A stretch of 64,000 nucleotides of DNA from Channallabes apus. Lineage: Eukaryota > Chordata > Actinopteri > Siluriformes > Clariidae. Within the stretch, counting starts at the first letter, position 1. The number at the start of each line of letters is the position of its first letter. Both the position numbers and the translations under genes were made by a program. Below, piece after piece: positions 1-11,900 of the stretch. Below the pieces are notes generated by a model, which searched no databases, was not told the origin of the DNA, and saw nothing but the letters and a program-made list of their open reading frames with translations. The DNA lies in NCBI GenBank assembly GCA_030522415.1, contig CM060118.1:21844651-21908650 (forward strand), written 5' to 3'.

Positions 1-1612
1 CTCGCCCAGGCTAATTTTATAATACTTCTGAATTTTGGCCAGTTGTTATAAAATGTGTTTTTACCCGTTGACTGCCCAATGATCTGGCTCCTAGATGACT
101 GGATACATGGATAAGAAATGTTGGTTAGCATCTCGCAGCTTGAGCAGGTCCATAATCCTTTTTGTCTGCAATTCCGTGTGAATCATCTGTATGATTACCA
201 AGACAATAGCATCACAACACGGCACAGACAAGAGGTCAAATTTTGTGCCGTGCGTTCTGTGATCCAAACCTACAGTAGCTTGGTGTACTCTGAGTATGCG
301 CATTAAAAAAGCAGCTGATTGCGTCACATTAAGAAAACATCCACATACTGTACCATATCCACATACAATTCTCCTGCAAAACAGACAGACTTACCAAGCC
401 TTCTCCAACATTTTTGGGTTCATGATTTTTCTCTGTTTTTGACACAAACTTCAAGAATGTTAGTATCTTCATCTTTATTGAATTTATCCGTACTGGAACT
501 ATCACTGAACAAACACATCCATTTGTTTAATTGTATGGTGTAAGTACGCATTATCAGTGTGATCCAATAGCTTTAGACTATGCAGAAAGGCAGATTAAAA
601 TGTATGGTGTGCGTTAACTACTCGTACATTATTGATAAAGAATTGCACAGTGGCTGTCCAGCCTACTATAACGCACACAGTGTGACATAAGGAGGATGCA
701 AGCTAAAATGCACGTCCTCTAAACACACAAAGCCAACAGATCAGCCTGCTTATGCTACATCACAGTGCATCTGATCAAATTCCCCACACTGGAACTAAGA
801 AGCCCAAACATGTTCTTGCATGTGTGCAAAGTAATGTCCATGAAGACACAATTTGCCTATGTGCCATGGTGCGGTGAACTTAACTCTAATAAACATCGCT
901 GGGCTGATGTGCAATTCCTGACCGCACACCCGACACCTCCTATGATTCATATGAATCTCTTTTCCAAAAAGTGGAGCTTATTACAGCAGCATGGGGAACT
1001 ACACTTGGAATGGGATGTTCAAAAAGCAAAAATATTTAATGGATGGGTGTCTACAAACTTTTGTGTTTTAAGCATCGTGAAATTATGTTTTTGTCACATG
1101 ACCTGCTCCTCTGGGTGTCTTTTCCATTCTACCAATCAGGAGCCAGTGTATAAAATACAATTTATTATACATGTACATTCTTACATTCACTTCTTCTCAT
1201 TTAGGCCTGCGCAATTTAATAAAATAAAAATAAAAAAACGTTATGATTATTTTGACAATTGCTAATTAAACTGCAGTATGTAACTATTAAAATATATAAT
1301 TTTGCATTCAAATGTATTTATCAAGGCTATCAAGCCATTATGCATGCTAATTATTTATAATCTCAAATAAATTTTTTTCAAAAAAGCAAAAACTTCTACA
1401 TAAATTCCCAACTAGGCATATATTGCTGTCATAAATTGCAGCCTTTTGGGATTAAATAATTGCATATGTCCACGTAGCGAATTCAGTTTTGTGCAATTGA
1501 TTGTGCAGGACTAATCTCATTTAATAGTTAAAGTCTCTCCTCTTTCATTATACAGGGGAACCTCGGTTAACGAATGTCCTGGAGTAAGAGCAATGGATTG
1601 AAAAATAAATCT

Positions 1613-1985
1613 TTTAATTCAATTCAATTAAATTCTATTTATATAGCGCTTTTAACAATGGTCATTGTCTCAAAGCAGCTTCAAAAAATGAAAGAAAATT
1701 TACAAAAATAAATAAATAAATAAATAAATAAATAAATGTAAAAAATAATAAAATAATAATAATTTTAGAAAATAAAATAATTGGAAGTGTGTATGTGTGA
1801 GAAAAATGTGTAGATAATAATGAGACGAATGAATGAAATCTCTCTGATGAGCAAGCCAAGGGTGATGGCGACGGTGGCAAGGAAAAACTCCCTGAGATGG
1901 CATCAGGAAGAAACCTTGAGAGGAACCAGACTCAACAGGGAACCCATCCTCATTTGGGTGATAACAGATAGAAATGATATAACAT
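1613..1985 (+). repeat. Teleost interspersed repeat, copy 1
   Basis: Opens with an aattcaattcaatta start followed by tatatagcgcttttaacaat, includes an (AAAT)n stretch and ggcaaggaaaaactccctga, and ends with gaggaaccagactcaacagg and cccatcctcatttgggtg. A second copy lies at 44127-44400. The repeat is common in fish; I cannot class it. Confidence 0.7.
1708..1737. repeat. (AAAT)n microsatellite
   Basis: About seven tandem aaat units inside the interspersed repeat. Confidence 0.85.
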
Positions 1986-3867
1986 CTTGTGTGTTGTGCA
2001 GGTGAAAATTCAATATGACAGAAATTATTTAAATTGACATGAAGACCAGTTCAGCATAGGGACGAAGGCACTAAACCACATAGGGACATTTATAAGGAAT
2101 TTTCCCACTGCGTTTTTCAATCAGCATGTCTAACAAACAAAAGGTGGAAAATGGTTTCTCAATAGCAACCATTCTATATACTGTAAGTATATTTAGGTTT
2201 TTATTTACAATGAAATCATAAGTGTTCAGTAGAAATGGGGGGGAAAAAATCGATCCAGTTATGAATCACAATTCTTTTGTGTGCTTATTCACATATCGCC
2301 ACACTGACACCACACTGATTTTTAAAAGTTTTATTACATTTATAATAGAGATGCACCGGTCAATCAGCCATGACAGATCACGTTGAACTTAACCGATTCT
2401 GTGCAGAGTGCACAACTCCGTCTGAGTAGTGCAACAGGAATGCATTTTATGGCGTTTATTTATAAGGCTACAGGTGGTACACTCTGAACTATTCCCACAC
2501 ACTGGCATTCTGTGTGGAAGGAGTGAATTATGTTTGTTTAAAAATTAAGTTTGTTTAAAAATTGTAATTATTGTGAATGACAGATAGACTCATTAGATTT
2601 GAAGTAGCATATATGTAGCTTCATATCAGCCTTTATTTCATATTGCGATACATACAGTATCATTGCAAAATACCACTTTAATATCCACACACAATGGACC
2701 TGTTGCTACTACAAGCACATAAAATTGGCCTAAAAAATATCACACAGATTCTCTAGTGCATTACAGTATGTCTACACCTCAAAATTCTAAATTACTATCC
2801 CTAACATCTAGAAGGCATTTTATACATGACTTAAATTGAGACAAATATGTAAAAAGGGAGATTTTTAAACTTTGGTATGCTTCTCTCTAGCCCAGATCCG
2901 GGTTGGCTGATCGGCTATGTGTATGTGTGCGTGTGTGCGTACATGTCTTGGCTGTTGGCTAAAAGGTTAAGAGCACTGTGGTGTTGGATGTGACAGGACG
3001 CAGCACGTTGTGGCTCTGCCATGCACAGCACCCTGGATGAGTTGCACTGCTGTGAGAGATGTGTCACTGGGGAAATGTCAGCAGATAATGTGTGATCACT
3101 GGGCCTTTCAATGGAAGGTCAGCCTGTCCCTCCCATGCTCAGTGCCTCTTTGCACTCCCCAGGGACGCTGAGCCGGAGAGACTCAGGCTTCTGATGCCAC
3201 TCTAGAGTAAAAATGTCAGACTCACAGATACAGACTCTCAAACCCTTTTATGATGGTTTGCTGTTGGTTTTTTTTGCCATGAGTACAGTACTGCTCCACA
3301 GAACTACCATCTTCTATGTATATGTTCCTTTTTGCATATTTGGTCGAGAAAGGAAGTTCAGAGTTCTGAGTCAGTACTTTCGTGACTGGTATCTCAAGAA
3401 CTTTTTGGTATCTTTTTAACATTTTTGATGAATGATGTGTTGATAGACAAAATCTACAGTATGACAAAGTTAACCATCGTCCTATAGGAGACTGTCTGGG
3501 TTGTCAGTGTTGGACAAGTTGGAGGAGAAACAGCTCACAGTCCGCAACATAAAATAATCATTTGTACTTATTTAATTATAAATATACAGTACAAGTCTGA
3601 GCAAGAATATGAATGGATTCCTGAATTTTCTATACACATTTTAAACAACACCTTCTGATTTTAGTTTTGGTCTCAACGATCACACTTGGGGGGAAGGTGG
3701 GGGCAGTGAATCTTCTGATGGATGGCAGTAATAACTGTGAAAATGTGGAAGGAGACCTTTTGTATACGGCTCTAACCGTTGCCACGAGGCAGGTCTGAGG
3801 TGTCCCATAATTTTCCAGTCACTAGCACAGGACTTGAACCGCTTCTGTGCTCTCTGTCTCTGTGTAG

Positions 3868-4092
3868 ATGGCAGTGACTACAGCGAAGTTCTGCCGGACT
3901 CCTTCCCCTCTGCGCCAGCTGAGCCTTTGCCCGAGTTCCAGAGCGAGCCGGAGAACACGTTCATTGTGAAGAACAGACCAGTGAAACTCTCCTGCAAAGC
4001 GTCTCCCGCCACCCAGATCTACTTCAAATGCAATGGCGAGTGGGTCAACCAGAACGACCACGTCACCAGAGAGAGCCTGGATCAGGTCACAG
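3868..4092 (+). CDS. unc5b: unc5b exon 2 (first Ig domain, N-terminal part)
   Basis: The acceptor is tctgtgtag and the donor is g|gtacct. The exon enters with the last two bases of a codon and leaves in phase 1. It encodes the mature N-terminus ([16 protein letters not shown]) and the first half of Ig1 with two cysteines. It is the first recognisable exon in the window. Confidence 0.92.
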
Positions 4093-7000
4093 GTACCTTA
4101 CGCTCTCATACAGACATTCTGCTCTCTTACTCAAAGATATTGTTTTTCTGTTAAAATAAAAATAATGTTTTTCTCTTAAAAATATAGGTGGCAAATAAAG
4201 ATTTGGAACAGATAATAGTGTTACATCTGACCCAGAGCTGGTGCAGGTCTAAATGTCATTTTTACCACAGAGTTACAACAGACCTTCTGTCAGTTTGAGC
4301 CAATCTTTCTATTCCACTCTGATATTTCTCATCAAAATGTAATTTTTTCATAGAATATATATTTAGTTATTTTCATACCATTCTGTTTCTTCTACCAACA
4401 ACCAAACCCCTGAGATCACGTTTTTTCTCCCGTTGGACTGTTGGATGTGAAGATTAAGTGAATCAGGGGTACACAGAATAATAATACATGCATACATTTT
4501 CTAAACCACTTATCCTACAGTATATAGGGTTAGAGGACACCTAGAGTCTATTCCAGGGAACTTGGGGTTGAGGTGGGGTACATCCTGGATGGGGTGCCAA
4601 TCCAACACAGGGCACATAAAAACACACTCACTCACACACTACGGGCAATTTGGAAACCGCCAAATACCCTGCATGTCTTGCATGTGGGACTGTGGGAGGA
4701 AACCCTCCAAGGAACGTGCAAGGCCCCAGTGCTAGCCACTATGCCACCATGTCTCCGTCATAATAATAATAAGAAGAAGATGAATGATAAGATGACGATA
4801 TAATCAATGTTAATTGCTACTTAGGATTTTTGATTTTCAGCTCGTAAGTCATTATTATAAAATATAAGACCCAGTCATATGCTATTAGGCAAATATAGGG
4901 AACTGTGTGAATGCAGGAAGCCACATAAATCCTTTTTAGTTTCCCAGGAGAAAGAGGTGAGTGTATGTTGAGAGAAGAATGTGATAAGTTTGTATCATTT
5001 CCGTGACATAGTGGTTAGCGCTGTCATCTCATCATGCCAGGGTTGGGGGTTAAAATCTGACACACGGTCTGTGCGTGGAGTTTGCTGATTTTCCTTCCAC
5101 GTGCCCTGGTTTCCTCCCACAGTCTAAAGACATGCTTTATAGACTCATTGGCAAAATTGGTCAACTTGTGCCACTGTGTGTGTGTTTGTTCCTTTCAATG
5201 GGTTGGCTCCCTATACAGGGTATGCTTTGCCTTGAGCCCTGACTCACAGTACCTGAGATATGGTCCAGACCCCTGTACGTCTACAGTATACACTGGATAA
5301 TTGGTGTGAATGAGGAATGGATGGATTAAACATTTATAATAATTGTCAAAACAGTTTTAGAAAGTGCCATTTAATATAAACAAACAAAACAAGATCAGTA
5401 TTGTGGGCCTTTATTATACTTGTTAATATGTGTGGCTGTGCTTCAGGTCTGGTGGTGCGTGAGGTCGACATTTCAGTGTCCAGGGTTCAGGTTGAGGAGC
5501 TTTTTGGCTTGGAAGATTACTGGTGCCAGTGTGTAGCCTGGAGCTCCGCGGGGACCACCAAGAGCCGCCGCGCTTACGTTCGCATTGCATGTAAGTCTGA
5601 TTGTAACATGCACTTATCCTGCAGTGATGTATTTTAAATCAAGCAATATTGACTTAAACAGAAAAAACAACAGAAGTTTGGAGAACCTTTTAGCTTATTT
5701 GTTGGCTAGTGTTCTTAAAAGCTTCTCTCGCCACCTGTCATACTGTGCAGACCTCAGGAAAAACTTTGAGCAGGAGCCACTCGGCAGGGAGGTGCGTCTG
5801 GAACAGGAAGTTCTGCTGCAGTGCCGCCCACCAGAAGGGATCCCACCTGCTGAGGTACATTAACTTGATTTTTTTTTTCTCATCTTTTTCCTGCATGTGT
5901 TCATTTCCTCTCTCATTTGGATTCTTTCAGTGTCTCCTGTTTTTCTGCTCACTGCACACAAGATAATAGTGTAATATTGAAACATATCTCCAAAACGTTT
6001 CACGTACTGTACCTTAGGCTCACAGATGAAATAACGTAACCAAACTGAGTTCAGTATTCACGCAGTCTGCTCTATTATATGCTGTCTGTTAAAAGGGGAT
6101 TAGTGGATTGCAATACTTTAATACCTTCATACCACAGCAAAGTGGTACGATTGAGATTGAATCTGATTGGTCAGTAAGTCTGCATTATTTTCATACTGTA
6201 TAACAGTATGGCTTAGACAATATTTCTGGCTGCAACATGAATAATGGGTTTATAATAATGTGCTTGGAAATGTCAAGTATGTTGTCATTTCTATAGTAGC
6301 AGCTTACAGACAGGGTATTGCATAGTTGGATGATTCTTATAGTCTAAGACTAATAATAAATAGATGAAAAAAAGTTTAATCATTGATCTGGTGATTTAAA
6401 AAAAAAAAAGAAATCAACTGAATATTTATGGAAGGAGAGTTCCATAAAAAGTTTTTAAAAAAAGATGAAAACTCAGCAAGCAAAAAGCAACAGTCAAAAT
6501 CTTCCAGTTTTGGTAAAATTACAGGCTGCTTTTTTACACAGAGAGAGAGACTATAGTGGGAATGACTGCTTATCATAGCTACGTTGCATTTCAGAACAGG
6601 AACTAACTTGTCTCTTAGCCGTTCCAGAGTATTGAATTTAATAATAAACCAAAAATGTGAGATATTTGATTCATTAATTAATTAAACATTGTATTTGTTG
6701 GTATTGTATTGGTTGTGTAACTTTGTGTGGTAGAGGGAGAATAATACACTCCAGACTGTGCTGTTTTAAAAATGCTCTTTGTGTAGGTTTTAACAAAACT
6801 ATAACTTTAACAGCAACAACCTTTTGTGAGCTCACTCACTGTACAAACCATCATTTTTTTCAGGCATCATTTCTAGAGATACTCTGCTGCACCTCTGATT
6901 ATTCTGACGTTTGTTCAACCAACACCTCTTTTAAATCTTTCAGTCCAGCTGGTTTTATTGGTTTATTTTTTCGGACTGGTTAAGCCGTTCAGTTCTGCAC

Positions 7001-8894
7001 AGCAGTGTCTCCTACCTCTTCAAATACCTCTGATGTAGCTTTGAGGTGTGTTTGCGGTTGCTGACAATCAAGCAGACTTGTACAATAAGTTATAACAGAC
7101 AGTGCATTTTCAGCAATTCCCTAAATAATACAAACTGTAATGACTGAGCTAAAATGTTTGGGTTTTTTTCCCCTTTTTTTTCCGGATTTTTCCAGATTTT
7201 CTCCCCTAATTTTTAGTCGTGTCCAATTCCCCCCAGTTGCTAGGGGCTCCCCACATTAAGCTTCAACCGCCACTCAGTCCACTCAGTCGGGAGGGCCGCA
7301 GACTGACCCACGTTTTCCTCCGACCCACGTGGCGTCACCGACCATCTTTTAGAACTGATCGCTCATGCACCGTTGGGGGCGGCGTAACATACTCGGAGGA
7401 ACAGCGCTATCCGCTCCCGTGAGCTCACAGACGCCCCTGATTGCCTTGTAGCGCCGTCATTAATGTGCGAGCACTTCACCACTGCGCATCTCGGAGGCCC
7501 GAGCTAAAATGTTTTAAGTTATTTTTAGAATGCACTATCGTCTAACTGCGAAGCAAGGGATCACTATCCACCATCTCGCATCATCGGTGTCATACTGTTC
7601 TTCATACTATCCTCAAGTCCTTCTAAACCATTCTTTGGAATTTGATCAAACCTTTAAAGAAATGCATGGAATTGCACAATACCTTTTTCATTAAGCATAG
7701 ATGTTCACTAGTTGTTTAACTATTTTAAACATTTTTCTAATTCTGTCCAATAACTGTACCATAACATTCAGAAGTTTAGTCATGTGGCTAAATGATACTA
7801 CTAGACCTATCATCTGAAGATTGCGAGTTCGATTCCCGGGTGATGCTGTAATCTCTCACAGCCGGAGGTCTAGAGAGAGCGGATTGGCTGTGCAGGATAT
7901 GATTGCTATATTCTACTGTACATGTATAACTAATGTAGTGAATGCACTATCATGGACAACTAGAAAATATAGTGTGGCATAGATGTGGTATAATACTATA
8001 TATGTGCACCAGCTATTTTATTGTCACCTGCCTGAGAAGTGACACATACTGTAGGAATCACTATCCATCGTCTCACATCGTCGTCGTCCTCCATCTGTCA
8101 TCGTCATACTTTTTCTCTACCTGCAACTTCTCCTAAAGCATTCATTAGGATTTGATCAAACCTTTACAGAACCTTTATTAGGAAGCATAGATGTGCACTA
8201 GCTACAGTATTTAATTTTTAGAAGTATCACATTCAGTGGCAGGTGACACATGTCTTCTATGGACATATTCTATAGTGTATACTGTTTTAAACTTAGTAAA
8301 TTATTGCTTTTTTTCATAATTCCACAGGTAGAATGGCTGAAGAATGAGGAGCTTATTGATCCTGTACAGGACTCGAACTTCCTTATAACCATCGACCATG
8401 ACCTCATTATCAAGCAAGCACGTCTTTCTGACACTGCTAACTACACATGTGTGGCCCGAAACGTGGTTGCCAAGCGACGCAGCAGCACTGCTACACTCAT
8501 CGTCTATGGTAATGAACCAAATAATCTTGCTTCTAAAAATGTAAAAAGTTCCACATGTCAGTTTTGTCAATTTAGTCATATGTGGTCATTATTAGAAACA
8601 GCTTATAAATTATCACTAAGCTGAGAATTTGATTGTTGCTTGACTGTTGTATTAATTACAGTGTTATTTACAGTACATTTCGAAAAAACTTCTAGAGACT
8701 TTTTGACAGTACGTCAAACTCTAATAGACACATATGACTCAAATTTATGGTGTGGAAAGAGTCCGTGTTTCATTCCCTGTCCAATTACCGTGGTTAACTT
8801 GGACCATTCGCCTCACAGCACACTGCCACACCAGCTGCTGTTTTGACAGGAAGTCTGAGTGAATCTAGAAGGTTCCGTCATTGCATGCCTCATA

Positions 8895-8948
<54 letters not shown>

Positions 8949-11900
8949 ATGTTCTTCCTCAGTGAGTGGAGGCTGGTCATCCTGGACAGAGTGGTCAGAG
9001 TGTAATGCACGTTGTGGGCGGGGCTGGCAGCGACGGACACGTAGTTGCACCAATCCGGCACCACTTAATGGAGGTGCTTTTTGCGAGGGCTCTCCCTTTC
9101 AAAGAGTCACCTGCACCACCCTCTGTCCAGGTGAAACGGACTGACACTTGTCAATCACTGACTCACTTATATACACAAAAGCACTATATAATCATACTCA
9201 CGTTTGCCAGATGTTCTATTCTCAAATTCACACCTACACAATAACACAATTCTCCAGAATCTTCATGGAAGCTTTGCTGTGAGATAGTGTAAGATATGTT
9301 GTGTGCTCATCATTGTGTGTCACCCCCTAGTGGATGGAGGCTGGACAGAGTGGGCTAAGTGGTCAGCGTGTGGGACCGAGTGCACTCATTACCGCAGCCG
9401 TGAGTGCCAGGATCCTCCCCCACGTAACGGAGGACGTCACTGCAGTGGCAGCATGATGGAGAGCAAGAACTGCACCGAGGGACTGTGTGCTCGCTGTGAG
9501 TCAAAATATTTTGGTCAACCATCTTTAGCTTTGATCACTGGACACAATATAGTGGGTCAGTCACATGTGAAAATGATTTATCATGCACACAGAACTCACT
9601 GACAATTTGAGGATTGTGCCATTATGGAAGGAAAAAATATCCATTCGTGTTATATCTTGGTCATTCAGTACATTCAAGTCATCAGCTCACTTCGCTTTAT
9701 TGCCGCATAACATTGCTGAGTCTAGATCTCTGCAACAGAAGCAAAATCAGATCATAACACTGCCTCAAGAGGCTTTTACAGTGGCCACTATGCATGATGA
9801 GCACATTTCTTCATATGCTTCCCTTATTACCCATTGCTCTGAAATAGGGTCAGTCTCGACTTATCAGGTCACATGAGCTTTTTCCTTGGTCCAAAGTCCA
9901 ATCTTCTGTTCCCTAGCAAATTGAAATATTTTTAAAGTTATTCTCACTAAGTGTAACAGCTGTTTAATCCCAATCCTTTTAGCTCTCATCACATTGTATG
10001 TGCAAATTCTCTTTCAATATTAAACATAGCTGTGATTTCTACTATCCATTTTTTTAACTTCAAATGTTTAGGTGATTATTATTATTGTTATAGAATAATT
10101 ACATTATTAATGATTTTATCCTGACCGTTTTTTTTTCTTCAGAAAAGAGGTTCAGCTCTGTTCTTTCAGATTTAAAAATGTATTTGACAATTCATTATTT
10201 TATTTGACAATTCTGGAATTTAAATACTTTGACTGGCCACCTTTATGCTATATGTATTGTACACGTTTCATATGCTTTTGAAAGAAGAAGTCAGGGAAGC
10301 ATCATGTTCAAAGAATAGACTGGTTTCCACAACAGCCAATAGACACACTACATTTCACTACACTTCGACAGTTTGCCAACTGCAACTTTGTCATATTCAG
10401 TCGAGCAGAGGTTTCCAACCACTGGGCCTCATATAGGAACTGTACCATGCCATGGGCCATTTATTTTTTACCTCAGGTTTTTTTTTTTTTTTTTTTTGGG
10501 TGCTCTGAATATATTTGTCTCCCCATGGAAAAGAGGGAATACTGTATATGGAAAAGAAGAAAAATACATTTAACGATTAATCAAGGCAATAAAATAAATC
10601 TTTATAGTGAAACAAGCTTTTTGACGAATTTGCACACACAATATACTAACATGCCTCAGTAGATCCTTTCGCGCAGCCTGTACAAGGCGAGAATATTGCG
10701 CTTTCATTACACTTACGCATTCTGCCTAAAAGGCACAGAGACTGAATAGAGTGTTGCTGTTGTTTTTGCTTGTAAACTGGCAGTGAAAGAGGAGTAGTTG
10801 AAGAGGCAAAAAAAGATGATCTGTGTGAAAGGGAAAGTGGGCTTTACAGAACAGAGGTCTGGTATTTGGAGACCAGTGCTACAGTATGTGCCACCAGGAG
10901 GTATAAATGACCGTAAACAGCTAACCATATACAAATGAAATAAAGTAAGTGATCAGTGGTTATTATAAATGGCAGTGAATTATGGAGACAGTGAGGACCA
11001 GGAACTCCTCACCCACTAAGCAGAAAGATGCATTTGGTGAGTGATGTAAGCCGGTGCTATTTGCTTTTTGAAAGACACATTTCATGTGTTATACATCACA
11101 CTAGACCCAGACAACATCATGCATCCTCTGACAACTGAACCCTAGCGTGCTCCTTGAAAGCAGACTGAGGCTGTTCTCTGCCAGAATGGTGGTTTCAGTG
11201 TAAATTACCAAGCACAAGCAAATGCTTCATGTTTAGGGGATCCTGCACTAGACCGCCATGATTAGTGCAGCCACTGATGTTTGAGCATGTTTGTGATAAG
11301 ATCATGATCACTTTGATCTTTTCAGCTCACAGTGGTGTGGTTTGTAAAAGGTTTTAACCTACAGGACAACCAGAATAACTGTACTTGAATTACCCCCCAT
11401 GTTGGTAGCTGAGTCTTCATGAAATTAAATTTAAATTAAATTAAATTTTTACACAACACTTTTTTAAGGTGTGCCATTTTTGTCCACAGTGCTAAAATCC
11501 ACATGCACAAATCTAAAATACCAATTTTCACCACTTTTTAAATGACACATTTCCCTCTTTTGTACTAAATACACCATAACTTTTGATGAAAGATACCAAC
11601 TCAGTTTTATCTCAGTGAGACTGCCGAGTCTTCGTAGGAGTCTCAGTTGAACTATGGAATGCATGTTTTCACAGAATGAATGGATATGGAATTTGAGCTA
11701 GATTGTTAACATTGTGCTCACGTTCCGGATGACAAATTTCATGGTTGTGTACCGAACAGGAAAATGTATAACCATAACCAAGACGTATGGTACTTATAGT
11801 CACCTTACTGTAACTTTGATTCAAGGCAGACTGTAAAAAAATCCTAATAGTCCCTTTAAGATTTTAAATCAACAGAAAAGAGACTTTTTCTACATTTAAT

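Larger units (their letters stand above)
1..3867 (+). other. unc5b intron 1 (3' part)
   Basis: No exon is recognisable. The left two thirds are AT-rich and hold one interspersed repeat (1613-1985). A 166-codon frame at 765-1265 resembles no known family. Positions 2890-3210 are less AT-rich and not visibly repetitive, which would suit a regulatory element, but this is unproven. Confidence 0.6.

Noticed and set aside
765..1265. 166-codon open frame near the left edge
   Set aside because: No recognised domain, AT-rich ending, no splice or promoter context, and it lies in an intron. Length alone is not enough.
7823..7841. Possible tRNA gene from a strong B box
   Set aside because: No matching cloverleaf or A box at tRNA spacing; the context fits a SINE head.
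8865..9064. Frames of repeated Cys/Val or His/Thr
   Set aside because: These are translations of the (TG)n tract and not protein genes. The same holds at 58600-59002.
10400..10960. Possible hAT element (gcagaggtttccaaccactggg)
   Set aside because: One end-like phrase only; no matching opposite end or target duplication was found.
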